A stretch of DNA of 64,000 nt from Flectonema sp. DT1601 (GCA_964019425.1 OZ025828.1:248001-312000); one strand, 5' to 3'. Positions 12,001 through 22,085 are shown, counted from the first letter of the stretch. Notes: a model not told the origin generated them from the letters alone. Made by a program: numbers and translations.

Positions 12001-13930
12001 AGACTTCTCCAGCAAGGCACTTCATGCTTGCACAGTCAGACGCTGGAGCCATGGAGGAAACACATTCTGGGTAATTTCCGTTGTGGCCTTTCATCATCTC
12101 ACAGACTTCTCCAGCATGGCACTTCATGCTTGCACAGTCAGATGCTGGAGCCATGGAAGAAACACATTCTGGGTATGCTCCGTTGTGGCCTTTCATCATC
12201 TCACAGACTTCTCCAGCATGGCACTTCATGCTTGCACAGTCAGATGCTGGAGCCATGGAGGAAACACATTCTGGGTATGCTCCGTTGTGGCCTTTCATCA
12301 TTTCACAGACTTCTCCAGCATGGCACTTCATGCTTGCACAGTCAGATGCTGGAGCCATGGAAGAAACACATTCTGGGTATGCTCCGTTGTGGCCTTTCAT
12401 CATCTCACAGACTTCTCCAGCACGGCACTTCATGCTTGCACAGTCAGATGCTGGAGCCATGGAAGAAACACATTCTGGGTAATCTCCGTTGTGGCCTTTC
12501 ATCATTTCACAGACGTATCCGGTTTGGCACTTCATGCTTGCACAGTCAGATGCTGGAGCCATGGAAGAAACACATTCTGGGTATGCTCCGTTGTGGCCTT
12601 TCATCATCTCACAGACTTCTCCAGCATGGCACTTCATGCTTGCACAGTCAGATGCTGGAGCCATGGAAGAAACACATTCTGGGTATGCTCCGTTGTGGCC
12701 TTTCATCATTTCACAGACTTCTCCAGCATGGCACTTCATGCTTGCACAGTCAGATGCTGGAGCCATGGAGGAAACACATTCTGGGTAAGCTCCGTTGTGG
12801 CCTTTCATCATCTCACAGACTTCTCCAGCACGGCACTTCATGCTTGCACAGTCAGATGCTGGAGCCATGGAAGAAACACATTCTGGGTAATCTCCGTTGT
12901 GGCCTTTCATCATCTCACAGACTTCTCCAGCAAGGCACTTCATGCTTGCACAGTCAGATGCTGGAGCCATGGAAGAAACGCATTCTGGGTAATCTCCGTT
13001 GTGGCCTTTCATCATTTCACAGACGTATCCGGTTTGGCACTTCATGCTTGCACAGTCAGATGCTGGAGCCATGGAAGAAACGCATTCTGGGTAATCTCCG
13101 TTGTGGCCTTTCATCATCTCACAGACGTATCCGGTTTGGCACTTCATGCTTGCACAGTCAGATGCTGGAGCCATGGAAGAAACACATTCTGGGTATGCTC
13201 CGTTGTGGCCCTTCATCATCTCACAGACTTCTCCAGCACGGCACTTCATGCTTGCACAGTCAGATGCTGGAGCCATGGAAGAAACACATTCTGGGTAATC
13301 TCCGTTGTGGCCCTTCATCATCTCACAGACTTCTCCAGCAAGGCACTTCATGCTTGCACAGTCAGATGCTGGAGCCATGGAAGAAACGCATTCTGGGTAA
13401 TCTCCGTTGTGGCCTTTCATCATCTCACAGACGTATCCGGTTTGGCACTTCATGCTTGCACAGTCAGATGCTGGAGCCATGGAAGAAACACATTCTGGGT
13501 AATCTCCGTTGTGGCCTTTCATCATCTCACAGACGTATCCGGTTTGGCACTTCATGCTTGCACAGTCAGATGCTGGAGCCATGGAAGAAACACATTCTGG
13601 GTATGCTCCGTTGTGGCCCTTCATCATCTCACAGACTTCTCCAGCACGGCACTTCATGCTTGCACAGTCAGATGCTGGAGCCATGGAGGAAACACATTCT
13701 GGGTATGCTCCGTTGTGGCCCTTCATCATCTCACAGACTTCTCCAGCACGGCACTTCATGCTTGCACAGTCAGATGCTGGAGCCATGGAAGAAACACATT
13801 CTGGGTAAGCTCCGTTGCTGCCCTTCATCATCTCGCAGACCTGCCCAACTCCACACTTCATAGTGCTGCAATCAGCATTAGGCTGACTGTGAACTACGGA
13901 AGCTACCAATCCGAATATCAAAATTCTCAT
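9020..13930 (-). CDS. Giant Cys-rich FOLN-like repeat surface protein, copy 2 (26 repeats)
   Basis: 1636 residues with the same plan as copy 1: signal peptide, 26 repeats of 34 residues, invariant Cys-rich C-terminal half, one transmembrane helix and a short tail. The C-terminal ~730 residues match copy 1 exactly as far as I can see; DNA differences are a few silent bases. The last repeat is LAGK rather than the RDGH unit that ends copies 1 and 3, so the repeat junction was reshaped. HAGE units are common here and absent from copy 3. Units 4-7 and 8-11 repeat as a 4-unit block (QTGY, QTGY, LAGE, RAGE). The start is at MRIL as in copy 1. Confidence 0.9.
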   Translation of the reverse strand: MRILIFGLVASVVHSQPNADCSTMKCGVGQVCEMMKGSNGAYPECVSSMAPASDCASMKCRAGEVCEMMKGHNGAYPECVSSMAPASDCASMKCRAGEVCEMMKGHNGAYPECVSSMAPASDCASMKCQTGYVCEMMKGHNGDYPECVSSMAPASDCASMKCQTGYVCEMMKGHNGDYPECVSSMAPASDCASMKCLAGEVCEMMKGHNGDYPECVSSMAPASDCASMKCRAGEVCEMMKGHNGAYPECVSSMAPASDCASMKCQTGYVCEMMKGHNGDYPECVSSMAPASDCASMKCQTGYVCEMMKGHNGDYPECVSSMAPASDCASMKCLAGEVCEMMKGHNGDYPECVSSMAPASDCASMKCRAGEVCEMMKGHNGAYPECVSSMAPASDCASMKCHAGEVCEMMKGHNGAYPECVSSMAPASDCASMKCHAGEVCEMMKGHNGAYPECVSSMAPASDCASMKCQTGYVCEMMKGHNGDYPECVSSMAPASDCASMKCRAGEVCEMMKGHNGAYPECVSSMAPASDCASMKCHAGEVCEMMKGHNGAYPECVSSMAPASDCASMKCHAGEVCEMMKGHNGAYPECVSSMAPASDCASMKCHAGEVCEMMKGHNGNYPECVSSMAPASDCASMKCLAGEVCEMMKGHNGAYPECVSSMAPASDCASMKCHAGEVCEMMKGHNGAYPECVSSMAPASDCASMKCHAGEVCEMMKGHNGAYPECVSSMAPASDCASMKCHAGEVCEMMKGHNGAYPECVSSMAPASDCASMKCHAGEVCEMMKGHNGAYPECVSSMAPASDCASMKCRAGEVCKMMKGHNGAYPECVSSMAPASDCASMKCLAGEVCEMMKGHNGAYPECVSSMAPASDCASMKCLAGKVCEMMKGDKASYPECVPMSGKMNCKNDDDCEEVEFCRTQSMSSGKCGTEMVCVKRSKEGESCGGFKPSCEYDICLSSLKCITKEDNINLPGSCMKSMLSEDDVCRIDSGRIISMDRSSDCPAGTKCTRDVNSKEWLCVKSNAIRCNPSSCKEGEYCSVEGGNVKCIAPEIDEKCDLKTNDVVLCGTGRTCKKGYSCTGCQQTCKCDAKGQKVCSKDCRPSCEKIEEKSECLAESVSKWNPLGCKTFSCYNSVKSPSLEEMRYCCEKTGRYCKEDEKDQFDCRSDPKGWRFAQRKWCCEEKQVGCPIAMYDCSVDDASMEIVKNAEGLLQTSVVDVTMWEEKKAAYCCEKFQVGCVVDVDAFDCEWSEKTAAAWSEEQSDWCCFVKGVRCPDVAAADVKVNEKCQVMRAERASWDELTRMDCCLSDGVGCATEKFDCFSDSKAMSDWGSDQVEWCCNEENIACSVDCRADAGLLSEEDKMGCCNSKGLHCKESETSGGDDEVVGSQGKTNSKRKPFRLSFKGSYSKIMENPKRFLRKLRRTIMRVTKESESSNVMIKYVGSLMKDNIVPAKDVREKWGTSIPSSWNTELFEKELSKNREVKTLGHGVSSTKDLQSVGDSGMFVEVEVTDESAAVLNTAVTESGNGAGLLRDNGDGSTLIMEPVGNGMESLKSPTEDKVVKGSSNDSSSSSSSSNNIVYIIVGVVASLCLGGALVAFTIYRKQQNNKTDSDNFLTSMQELEANNANDNDKVAPTLTKI
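11230..13880 (-). repeat. 102-bp coding tandem repeat, 26 units
   Basis: Same 102-bp unit as in copy 1. A 408-bp higher-order duplication is visible as two successive QTGY-QTGY-LAGE-RAGE blocks near the N-terminal end (about 12,790-13,610). Confidence 0.93.
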
Positions 13931-14277
13931 TATTTGCAGTTGTTGAAAGCTGTGTTGAAAGATGTTTAGAGGAAGTTTAATTTTACAGAAGATGGACATA
14001 AATAGCTGTCGTACTTACTTACAAATCTGCAGGTCTCTTCAATGATATTACTCTGATTGTGTTCTTTAACTATTGAGGTGTGAAGTATATTTATAAAAAA
14101 ATAAATAAAAACGATCTTGAAAAGAAGCCACCTCAAAGCAAGAGTTTTACAACAAGTTTTCTGTTAGAATATGAGTTTATTATAAAAAAGTGAACTAAAA
14201 TAAAATACAAAAAAGAAAAGTTATAAAAACACATTGTTTTGCAAGATATGCTTTTCTTGTTTCACAACTGTCCCAAT

Positions 14278-14960
14278 CTATTGAGATAAACGCCGTTCCG
14301 ATAATGTCATCTTCGCTGTTAAGTAAAAAATGAAACTAAAAGAAGAAACAGACCAACCAAAAACAAACAGCGGCTCGCTGTAGCTAAACAACACAGTGAT
14401 TGCGGTGACAAGTTCCCCATCAGTTCCTGAGTCGACATCGCACAAGTTTGCGTTTAAGGCTTGTCTCACAGGATCAAATATGTTGATAGTCTTTTCTTTA
14501 TTTTAAGTAAAGAAATCTGTAACTGTATTCATGATCATAATAATAACAGGTTTATCATGCATACACTAGATTTAGGAAGGTTGCATGTGAAGCCTGCATT
14601 GCAGTTCGGGCAGTTTGGATAATTTTTCTTTTTTTTTCACAAAGGTTACGAGTAAAGTGAGATCCCATACTTGAAGGCATGATTCAGACAGAGTTGGTTC
14701 GATTGAGTTGTACATGCCCGCAGTCTACCGTTGACCAAAACGGTACCAGACTTTTGACATGTCCTCATATTCTGGCTTAACAAGAGACAATGAGTGACGA
14801 GGACAACAAACAATGGAACTGAAAGTCTATCAACAACAAGATGTTGATGAGGAAGAATCCCGTCTCGCAGTTTTGCATAATATGAAGTCACAAGCGACAG
14901 AGCTTGGTGTGTACTCGATGCTAACTTATCGACTTCTCGAACAAGTGTTTCGTTTTCTAA
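14278..14960 (-). pseudogene. Degenerate ORF in spacer of unit 3
   Basis: Third copy of the spacer remnant. Both halves are present but separated by ~140 bp (about 14495-14635) absent from units 1 and 2. Relative to this arrangement, unit 1 lacks the downstream half plus the extra segment, while unit 2 lacks only the extra segment. Confidence 0.33.
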
Positions 14961-15908
14961 CTCCGGGAACTTGATTCACAACTGTGACATTTACTAAGTA
15001 ACGTTCTCTCGTCTCATTTTCCCTGAAAAAAGATTAGCCGATCGAGAGGAAAACATAATCACCAGATCTTTTATGGTATCATTTTGAAACTATATTTACA
15101 ACTAAGTTAACAAGTTCAACATATCTTGTTCATTATCGACAGATGGATACAGCATACCAAACCAGGACCTATGACTTCTTATTATGTACCTGAGAAAAGA
15201 AACATAGAATAAAAACTAAAAGAAAACACAAACGACAAAAAAATCAATTTTGAGAACGAATAGTATAAAATAAAGAGAGAAAATTTATGCAACTACGAGT
15301 TGAATGAATAAATAAACAAATCAATATTTAAATATTCGACAGCGGAAGGAAGGGAAATAATTACAAAGCCTGTCGGCGATGTGAAAATATTATTAAATTC
15401 GAATTAATTTCAATTCAAGTGATTCACTAAAGTGATTGAGAACGGAGACACGTCAAACAGGAGAACACTCCCAGCAACACACTGAACGTCCTCAAACAAC
15501 GTTTCTTAATTAAGAAAAACAACAGCATCAATATACCTGTTGGGTGATCTTCAGTACATGAGACTGATACCACAGGAGAAAATACGGAACCGAAGGGAAA
15601 AATAAAAGAAAAAAAAGAGGAAAAAAAAAGGACGTGGATAACGTTTACAGTACAACAGTCCGATTCTTACACAAGATTGATTTTCAACCTGTGAGAACTG
15701 CATGTGAACTGAATATTTATAATATTTCAAAGTCTGTCGATATGTATGTATAACATCAAAACATCTTTTCAGTACAAGATGAGAGGTGAGAGGGATAAGT
15801 TTTCCATCACATACCCGCAATCAAACGGGTTATGAATAAAGTGCATCTTACGCTTCCAAATAATCCGAAAACAGCAAAGATACTTTTTTTTAAAAATACC
15901 CAACTTTA

Positions 15909-18900
15909 TTAAATCTTGGTAAGAGTTGGAGCAACTTTGTCATTGTCATTGGCATTATTGGCCTCCAGCTCTTGCATAGAAGTGAGGAAGTTGTCGCTAT
16001 CGGTTTTGTTATTTTGTTGCTTTCGGTAGATGGTGAAGGCAACCAAAGCACCACCTAAGCACAGGGAAGCAACAACACCAACAATAATGTATACAATGTT
16101 ATTGCTGCTGCTGCTACTGCTGCTGCTGTCATTGCTGCTACCCTTTACCACCTTGTCTTCTGTTGGTGATTTGAGAGATTCCATTCCGTTTCCAACAGGT
16201 TCCATTATCAAAGTGCTCCCGTCACCATTGTCTCTAAGTAGACCAGCACCGTTACCTGACTCAGTTACCGCGGTATTCAATACAGCAGCACTCTCGTCAG
16301 TGACCTCGACTTCAACGAACATCCCGGAATCTCCAACAGACTGCAGGTCCTTGGTTGAGCTCACACCGTGTCCGAGAGTCTTCACTTCCCTGTTTTTACT
16401 CAACTCCTTTTCAAACAATTCAGTGTTCCACGATGAAGGAATAGAAGTACCCCACTTCTCTCTCACATCCTTAGCAGGAACAATGTTGTCTTTCATCAGA
16501 CTCCCAACGTACTTGATCATCACATTCGATGACTCCGATTCTTTTGTAACTCGCATGATGGTTCTTCTTAACTTTCTTAGAAACCTCTTCGGGTTTTCCA
16601 TAATCTTTGAATACGATCCCTTGAATGACAGACGGAACGGTTTCCTTTTGCTGTTTGTCTTCCCCTGGCTCCCCACTACTTCATCATCCCCACCCGAGGT
16701 CTCGCTCTCTTTGCAGTGGAGCCCCTTGGAATTGCAGCAACCCATCTTGTCCTCCTCACTGAGAAGGCCCGCATCAGCTCGGCAGTCAACTGAACACGCG
16801 ATGTTCTCTTCGTTGCAACACCACTCAACCTGATCGCTTCCCCAATCAGACATTGCCTTCGAATCGCTGAAGCAGTCGAACTTCTCCGTCGCACAACCGA
16901 CACCGTCACTCAGACAACAATCCATTCTCGTCAGCTCATCCCACGACGCACGTTCTGCACGCATTACTTGGCACTTCTCGTTCACCTTCACATCCGCTGC
17001 CGCAACATCCGGACAACGAACTCCCTTCACAAAGCAGCACCAATCCGATTGTTCTTCACTCCAAGCAGCAGCAGTCTTCTCACTCCACTCGCAATCGAAC
17101 GCATCCACGTCAACAACGCATCCGACTTGAAACTTCTCACAGCAGTACGCAGCCTTCTTCTCCTCCCACATCGTCACGTCCACAACCGAAGTCTGCAACA
17201 ATCCCTCAGCGTTCTTCACAATCTCCATCGACGCATCATCAACACTGCAGTCATACATTGCAATTGGACATCCCACTTGTTTTTCTTCACAGCACCACTT
17301 TCTCTGAGCAAATCTCCATCCCTTTGGGTCTGATCTGCAGTCAAACTGATCCTTCTCGTCTTCCTTGCAGTACCTACCAGTCTTCTCACAGCAATACCTC
17401 ATCTCTTCTAGAGAAGGTGATTTCACAGAATTGTAGCAACTGAAAGTCTTGCATCCCAACGGGTTCCATTTCGACACCGACTCCGCAAGACACTCCGACT
17501 TCTCTTCAATTTTCTCGCACGATGGTCTGCAATCCTTGCTGCACACCTTCTGCCCCTTCGCATCACACTTGCACGTCTGCTGGCATCCAGTACACGAGTA
17601 CCCCTTCTTGCATGCTCTACCTGTTCCACACAACACTACATCGTTTGTCTTCAGGTCACACTTCTCATCAATTTCAGGAGCAATACACTTCACATTACCT
17701 CCTTCAACAGAACAATACTCACCTTCTTTACATGAAGACGGGTTGCATCTGATTGCGTTACTCTTTACACAGAGCCATTCTTTCGAATTCACATCTCTCG
17801 TACACTTCGTTCCTGCAGGGCAATCAGAACTACGATCCATTGAAATAATCCTTCCACTGTCAATACGACAGACGTCATCTTCTGAGAGCATCGATTTCAT
17901 ACAACTACCAGGGAGGTTAATATTGTCTTCCTTCGTAATACATTTCAATGATGATAAACAAATATCATATTCACATGATGGTTTGAATCCTCCACAAGAC
18001 TCTCCTTCTTTAGATCTCTTCACACAAACCATTTCAGTTCCACACTTCCCTGAACTCATGGATTGTGTACGACAGAATTCTACTTCTTCACAGTCATCGT
18101 CATTCTTACAATTCATCTTACCGCTCATTGGAACACATTCTGGGAAAGAAGCCTTGTCTCCCTTCATCATCTCACAAACATGTCCGTCACGGCACTTCAT
18201 GCTTGCACAGTCAGATGCTGGAGCCATGGAGGAAACACATTCTGGGTAAGCTCCGTTGTGGCCTTTCATCATCTCACAGACTTCTCCAGCAAGGCACTTC
18301 ATGCTTGCACAGTCAGATGCTGGAGCCATGGAAGAAACACATTCTGGGTAAGCTCCGTTGTGGCCTTTCATCATTTCACAGACTTCTCCAGCACGGCACT
18401 TCATGCTTGCACAGTCAGATGCTGGAGCCATGGAAGAAACACATTCTGGGTAAGCTCCGTTGTGGCCTTTCATCATTTCACAGACTTCTCCAGCACGGCA
18501 CTTCATGCTTGCACAGTCAGATGCTGGAGCCATGGAAGAAACACATTCTGGGTATGCTCCGTTGTGGCCCTTCATCATCTCACAGACTTCTCCAGCAAGG
18601 CACTTCATGCTTGCACAGTCAGATGCTGGAGCCATGGAGGAAACACATTCTGGGTAAGCTCCGTTGTGGCCTTTCATCATCTCACAGACTTCTCCAGCAA
18701 GGCACTTCATGCTTGCACAGTCAGATGCTGGAGCCATGGAAGAAACACATTCTGGGTAAGCTCCGTTGTGGCCTTTCATCATTTCACAGACTTCTCCAGC
18801 ACGGCACTTCATGCTTGCACAGTCAGATGCTGGAGCCATGGAAGAAACACATTCTGGGTATGCTCCGTTGTGGCCTTTCATCATCTCACAGACTTCTCCA

Positions 18901-21900
18901 GCACGGCACTTCATGCTTGCACAGTCAGATGCTGGAGCCATGGAAGAAACACATTCTGGGTATGCTCCGTTGTGGCCTTTCATCATTTCACAGACTTCTC
19001 CAGCACGGCACTTCATGCTTGCACAGTCAGATGCTGGAGCCATGGAGGAAACACATTCTGGGTATGCTCCGTTGTGGCCTTTCATCATTTCACAGACTTC
19101 TCCAGCAAGGCACTTCATGCTTGCACAGTCAGATGCTGGAGCCATGGAAGAAACACATTCTGGGTAAGCTCCGTTGTGGCCTTTCATCATTTCACAGACT
19201 TCTCCAGCACGGCACTTCATGCTTGCACAGTCAGATGCTGGAGCCATGGAAGAAACACATTCTGGGTATGCTCCGTTGTGGCCTTTCATCATTTCACAGA
19301 CTTCTCCAGCACGGCACTTCATGCTTGCACAGTCAGATGCTGGAGCCATGGAAGAAACACATTCTGGGTATGCTCCGTTGTGGCCTTTCATCATCTCACA
19401 GACTTCTCCAGCACGGCACTTCATGCTTGCACAGTCAGATGCTGGAGCCATGGAAGAAACACATTCTGGGTATGCTCCGTTGTGGCCTTTCATCATTTCA
19501 CAGACTTCTCCAGCACGGCACTTCATGCTTGCACAGTCAGATGCTGGAGCCATGGAGGAAACACATTCTGGGTATGCTCCGTTGTGGCCTTTCATCATTT
19601 CACAGACTTCTCCAGCAAGGCACTTCATGCTTGCACAGTCAGATGCTGGAGCCATGGAAGAAACACATTCTGGGTATGCTCCGTTGTGGCCTTTCATCAT
19701 CTCACAGACTTCTCCAGCACGGCACTTCATGCTTGCACAGTCAGATGCTGGAGCCATGGAAGAAACACATTCTGGGTAATCTCCGTTGTGGCCTTTCATC
19801 ATCTCACAGACTTCTCCAGCAAGGCACTTCATGCTTGCACAGTCAGATGCTGGAGCCATGGAGGAAACACATTCTGGGTAAGGTCCGTTGTGGCCCTTCA
19901 TCATCTCACAGACTTCTCCAGCAAGGCACTTCATGCTTGCACAGTCAGATGCTGGAGCCATGGAGGAAACACATTCTGGGTATGCTCCGTTGTGGCCCTT
20001 CATCATTTCACAGACTTCTCCAGCACGGCACTTCATGCTTGCACAGTCAGATGCTGGAGCCATGGAAGAAACACATTCTGGGTAATCTCCGTTGTGGCCT
20101 TTCATCATCTCACAGACTTCTCCAGCAAGGCACTTCATGCTTGCACAGTCAGATGCTGGAGCCATGGAGGAAACACATTCTGGGTAAGGTCCGTTGTGGC
20201 CTTTCATCATCTCACAGACTTCTCCAGCACGGCACTTCATGCTTGCACAGTCAGATGCTGGAGCCATGGAAGAAACACATTCTGGGTAATCTCCGTTGTG
20301 GCCTTTCATCATCTCACAGACTTCTCCAGCACGGCACTTCATGCTTGCACAGTCAGATGCTGGAGCCATGGAAGAAACACATTCTGGGTAATCTCCGTTG
20401 TGGCCTTTCATCATCTCACAGACTTCTCCAGCAAGGCACTTCATGCTTGCACAGTCAGATGCTGGAGCCATGGAGGAAACACATTCTGGGTAAGGTCCGT
20501 TGTGGCCCTTCATCATCTCACAGACTTCTCCAGCAAGGCACTTCATGCTTGCACAGTCAGATGCTGGAGCCATGGAGGAAACACATTCTGGGTAAGCTCC
20601 GTTGTGGCCTTTCATCATTTCACAGACGTATCCGGTTTGGCACTTCATGCTTGCACAGTCAGATGCTGGAGCCATGGAAGAAACACATTCTGGATAAGAT
20701 CCGTTGCTGCCCTTCATCATCTCACAGACTTCTCCAGCAAGGCACTTCATGCTTGCACAGTCAGATGCCGGAGCCATGGAGGAAACACATTCTGGGTAAG
20801 GTCCGTAGTGGCCCTTCATCATCTCACAGACGTATCCGGTTTGGCACTTCATGCTTGCACAGTCAGATGCTGGAGCCATGGAGGAAACACATTCTGGGTA
20901 AGGTCCGTTGTGGCCTTTCATCATCTCACAGACTTCTCCAGCACGGCACTTCATGCTTGCACAGTCAGATGCTGGAGCCATGGAAGAAACACATTCTGGG
21001 TAATCTCCGTTGTGGCCTTTCATCATCTCACAGACTTCTCCAGCACGGCACTTCATGCTTGCACAGTCAGATGCTGGAGCCATGGAAGAAACACATTCTG
21101 GGTAATCTCCGTTGTGGCCTTTCATCATCTCACAGACTTCTCCAGCAAGGCACTTCATGCTTGCACAGTCAGATGCTGGAGCCATGGAGGAAACACATTC
21201 TGGGTAAGGTCCGTTGTGGCCCTTCATCATCTCACAGACTTCTCCAGCAAGGCACTTCATGCTTGCACAGTCAGATGCTGGAGCCATGGAGGAAACACAT
21301 TCTGGGTAAGCTCCGTTGTGGCCTTTCATCATTTCACAGACGTATCCGGTTTGGCACTTCATGCTTGCACAGTCAGATGCTGGAGCCATGGAGGAAACAC
21401 ATTCTGGGTAAGCTCCGTTGTGGCCTTTCATCATTTCACAGACGTATCCGGTTTGGCACTTCATGCTTGCACAGTCAGATGCTGGAGCCATGGAAGAAAC
21501 ACATTCTGGATAAGATCCGTTGCTGCCCTTCATCATCTCACAGACTTCTCCAGCAAGGCACTTCATGCTTGCACAGTCAGATGCCGGAGCCATGGAGGAA
21601 ACACATTCTGGGTAAGGTCCGTAGTGGCCCTTCATCATCTCACAGACGTATCCGGTTTGGCACTTCATGCTTGCACAGTCAGATGCTGGAGCCATGGAGG
21701 AAACACATTCTGGGTAAGGTCCGTTGTGGCCTTTCATCATTTCACAGACGTATCCGGTTTGGCACTTCATGCTTGCACAGTCAGATGCTGGAGCCATGGA
21801 AGAAACACATTCTGGGTAAGATCCGTTGCTGCCCTTCATCATCTCACAGACTTCTCCAGCAAGGCACTTCATGCTTGCACAGTCAGATGCTGGAGCCATG

Positions 21901-22043
21901 GAGGAAACACATTCTGGGTAAGCTCCGTTGCTGCCCTTCATCATCTCGCAGACCTGCCCAACTCCACACTTCATAGTGCTGCAATCAGCATTAGGCTGAC
22001 TGTGAACTATGGAAGCTACCAATCCGAATATCAAAATTCTCAT
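15909..22043 (-). CDS. Giant Cys-rich FOLN-like repeat surface protein, copy 3 (38 repeats)
   Basis: 2044 residues, the longest copy, with 38 repeats. Signal peptide, C-terminal Cys-rich half, transmembrane helix and tail match copies 1 and 2. The only residue changes I saw there are RTCKK to RACKK and KASYPEC to KASFPEC. Repeats include variants not seen in the other copies (HYGP, SNGS, HNGP). Units 4-11 and 12-18 are near-copies of each other, so whole blocks have been duplicated. This copy begins at MRIL with no in-frame extension. It sits at the upstream edge of the array, so its leader differs, but the acceptor and the last ~20 bases before the ATG are conserved. Confidence 0.9.
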   Translation of the reverse strand: MRILIFGLVASIVHSQPNADCSTMKCGVGQVCEMMKGSNGAYPECVSSMAPASDCASMKCLAGEVCEMMKGSNGSYPECVSSMAPASDCASMKCQTGYVCEMMKGHNGPYPECVSSMAPASDCASMKCQTGYVCEMMKGHYGPYPECVSSMAPASDCASMKCLAGEVCEMMKGSNGSYPECVSSMAPASDCASMKCQTGYVCEMMKGHNGAYPECVSSMAPASDCASMKCQTGYVCEMMKGHNGAYPECVSSMAPASDCASMKCLAGEVCEMMKGHNGPYPECVSSMAPASDCASMKCLAGEVCEMMKGHNGDYPECVSSMAPASDCASMKCRAGEVCEMMKGHNGDYPECVSSMAPASDCASMKCRAGEVCEMMKGHNGPYPECVSSMAPASDCASMKCQTGYVCEMMKGHYGPYPECVSSMAPASDCASMKCLAGEVCEMMKGSNGSYPECVSSMAPASDCASMKCQTGYVCEMMKGHNGAYPECVSSMAPASDCASMKCLAGEVCEMMKGHNGPYPECVSSMAPASDCASMKCLAGEVCEMMKGHNGDYPECVSSMAPASDCASMKCRAGEVCEMMKGHNGDYPECVSSMAPASDCASMKCRAGEVCEMMKGHNGPYPECVSSMAPASDCASMKCLAGEVCEMMKGHNGDYPECVSSMAPASDCASMKCRAGEVCEMMKGHNGAYPECVSSMAPASDCASMKCLAGEVCEMMKGHNGPYPECVSSMAPASDCASMKCLAGEVCEMMKGHNGDYPECVSSMAPASDCASMKCRAGEVCEMMKGHNGAYPECVSSMAPASDCASMKCLAGEVCEMMKGHNGAYPECVSSMAPASDCASMKCRAGEVCEMMKGHNGAYPECVSSMAPASDCASMKCRAGEVCEMMKGHNGAYPECVSSMAPASDCASMKCRAGEVCEMMKGHNGAYPECVSSMAPASDCASMKCRAGEVCEMMKGHNGAYPECVSSMAPASDCASMKCLAGEVCEMMKGHNGAYPECVSSMAPASDCASMKCRAGEVCEMMKGHNGAYPECVSSMAPASDCASMKCRAGEVCEMMKGHNGAYPECVSSMAPASDCASMKCRAGEVCEMMKGHNGAYPECVSSMAPASDCASMKCLAGEVCEMMKGHNGAYPECVSSMAPASDCASMKCLAGEVCEMMKGHNGAYPECVSSMAPASDCASMKCRAGEVCEMMKGHNGAYPECVSSMAPASDCASMKCRAGEVCEMMKGHNGAYPECVSSMAPASDCASMKCLAGEVCEMMKGHNGAYPECVSSMAPASDCASMKCRDGHVCEMMKGDKASFPECVPMSGKMNCKNDDDCEEVEFCRTQSMSSGKCGTEMVCVKRSKEGESCGGFKPSCEYDICLSSLKCITKEDNINLPGSCMKSMLSEDDVCRIDSGRIISMDRSSDCPAGTKCTRDVNSKEWLCVKSNAIRCNPSSCKEGEYCSVEGGNVKCIAPEIDEKCDLKTNDVVLCGTGRACKKGYSCTGCQQTCKCDAKGQKVCSKDCRPSCEKIEEKSECLAESVSKWNPLGCKTFSCYNSVKSPSLEEMRYCCEKTGRYCKEDEKDQFDCRSDPKGWRFAQRKWCCEEKQVGCPIAMYDCSVDDASMEIVKNAEGLLQTSVVDVTMWEEKKAAYCCEKFQVGCVVDVDAFDCEWSEKTAAAWSEEQSDWCCFVKGVRCPDVAAADVKVNEKCQVMRAERASWDELTRMDCCLSDGVGCATEKFDCFSDSKAMSDWGSDQVEWCCNEENIACSVDCRADAGLLSEEDKMGCCNSKGLHCKESETSGGDDEVVGSQGKTNSKRKPFRLSFKGSYSKIMENPKRFLRKLRRTIMRVTKESESSNVMIKYVGSLMKDNIVPAKDVREKWGTSIPSSWNTELFEKELSKNREVKTLGHGVSSTKDLQSVGDSGMFVEVEVTDESAAVLNTAVTESGNGAGLLRDNGDGSTLIMEPVGNGMESLKSPTEDKVVKGSSNDSSSSSSSSNNIVYIIVGVVASLCLGGALVAFTIYRKQQNNKTDSDNFLTSMQELEANNANDNDKVAPTLTKI
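18125..21995 (-). repeat. 102-bp coding tandem repeat, 38 units with higher-order blocks
   Basis: Same 102-bp unit. Reading unit types along the protein, the series QTGY(HYGP)-LAGE(SNGS)-QTGY-...-RAGE(HNGP) occurs twice, and a LAGE(GP)-LAGE(GD)-RAGE series recurs, which indicates segmental expansion in blocks of 3 to 8 units. Confidence 0.93.
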
Positions 22044-22085
22044 TATTTGCAGTTGTTGAAAGCTGTGTTGAATGATGGCTCGGAG

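Larger units (their letters stand above)
632..22085 (-). repeat. Tandem array of three gene-sized units (~6.9, 6.75, 7.8 kb)
   Basis: The same block starts at 632, 7501 and 14251 (CTTTTCTTGTTTCACAACT). Each unit holds a ~1.3-1.6 kb spacer and then one cysteine-rich surface-protein gene. The spacers and the 3' halves of the genes are almost base-for-base identical, down to their short A runs, so the duplications are recent or kept alike by gene conversion. The units differ mainly in the number of 102-bp repeats (28, 26, 38) and in two spacer indels. The leader upstream of genes 1 and 2 is shared (7256-7500 and 14000-14250), but upstream of gene 3 the sequence diverges at about 22070-22085, which marks the end of the array. 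Confidence 0.92.
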
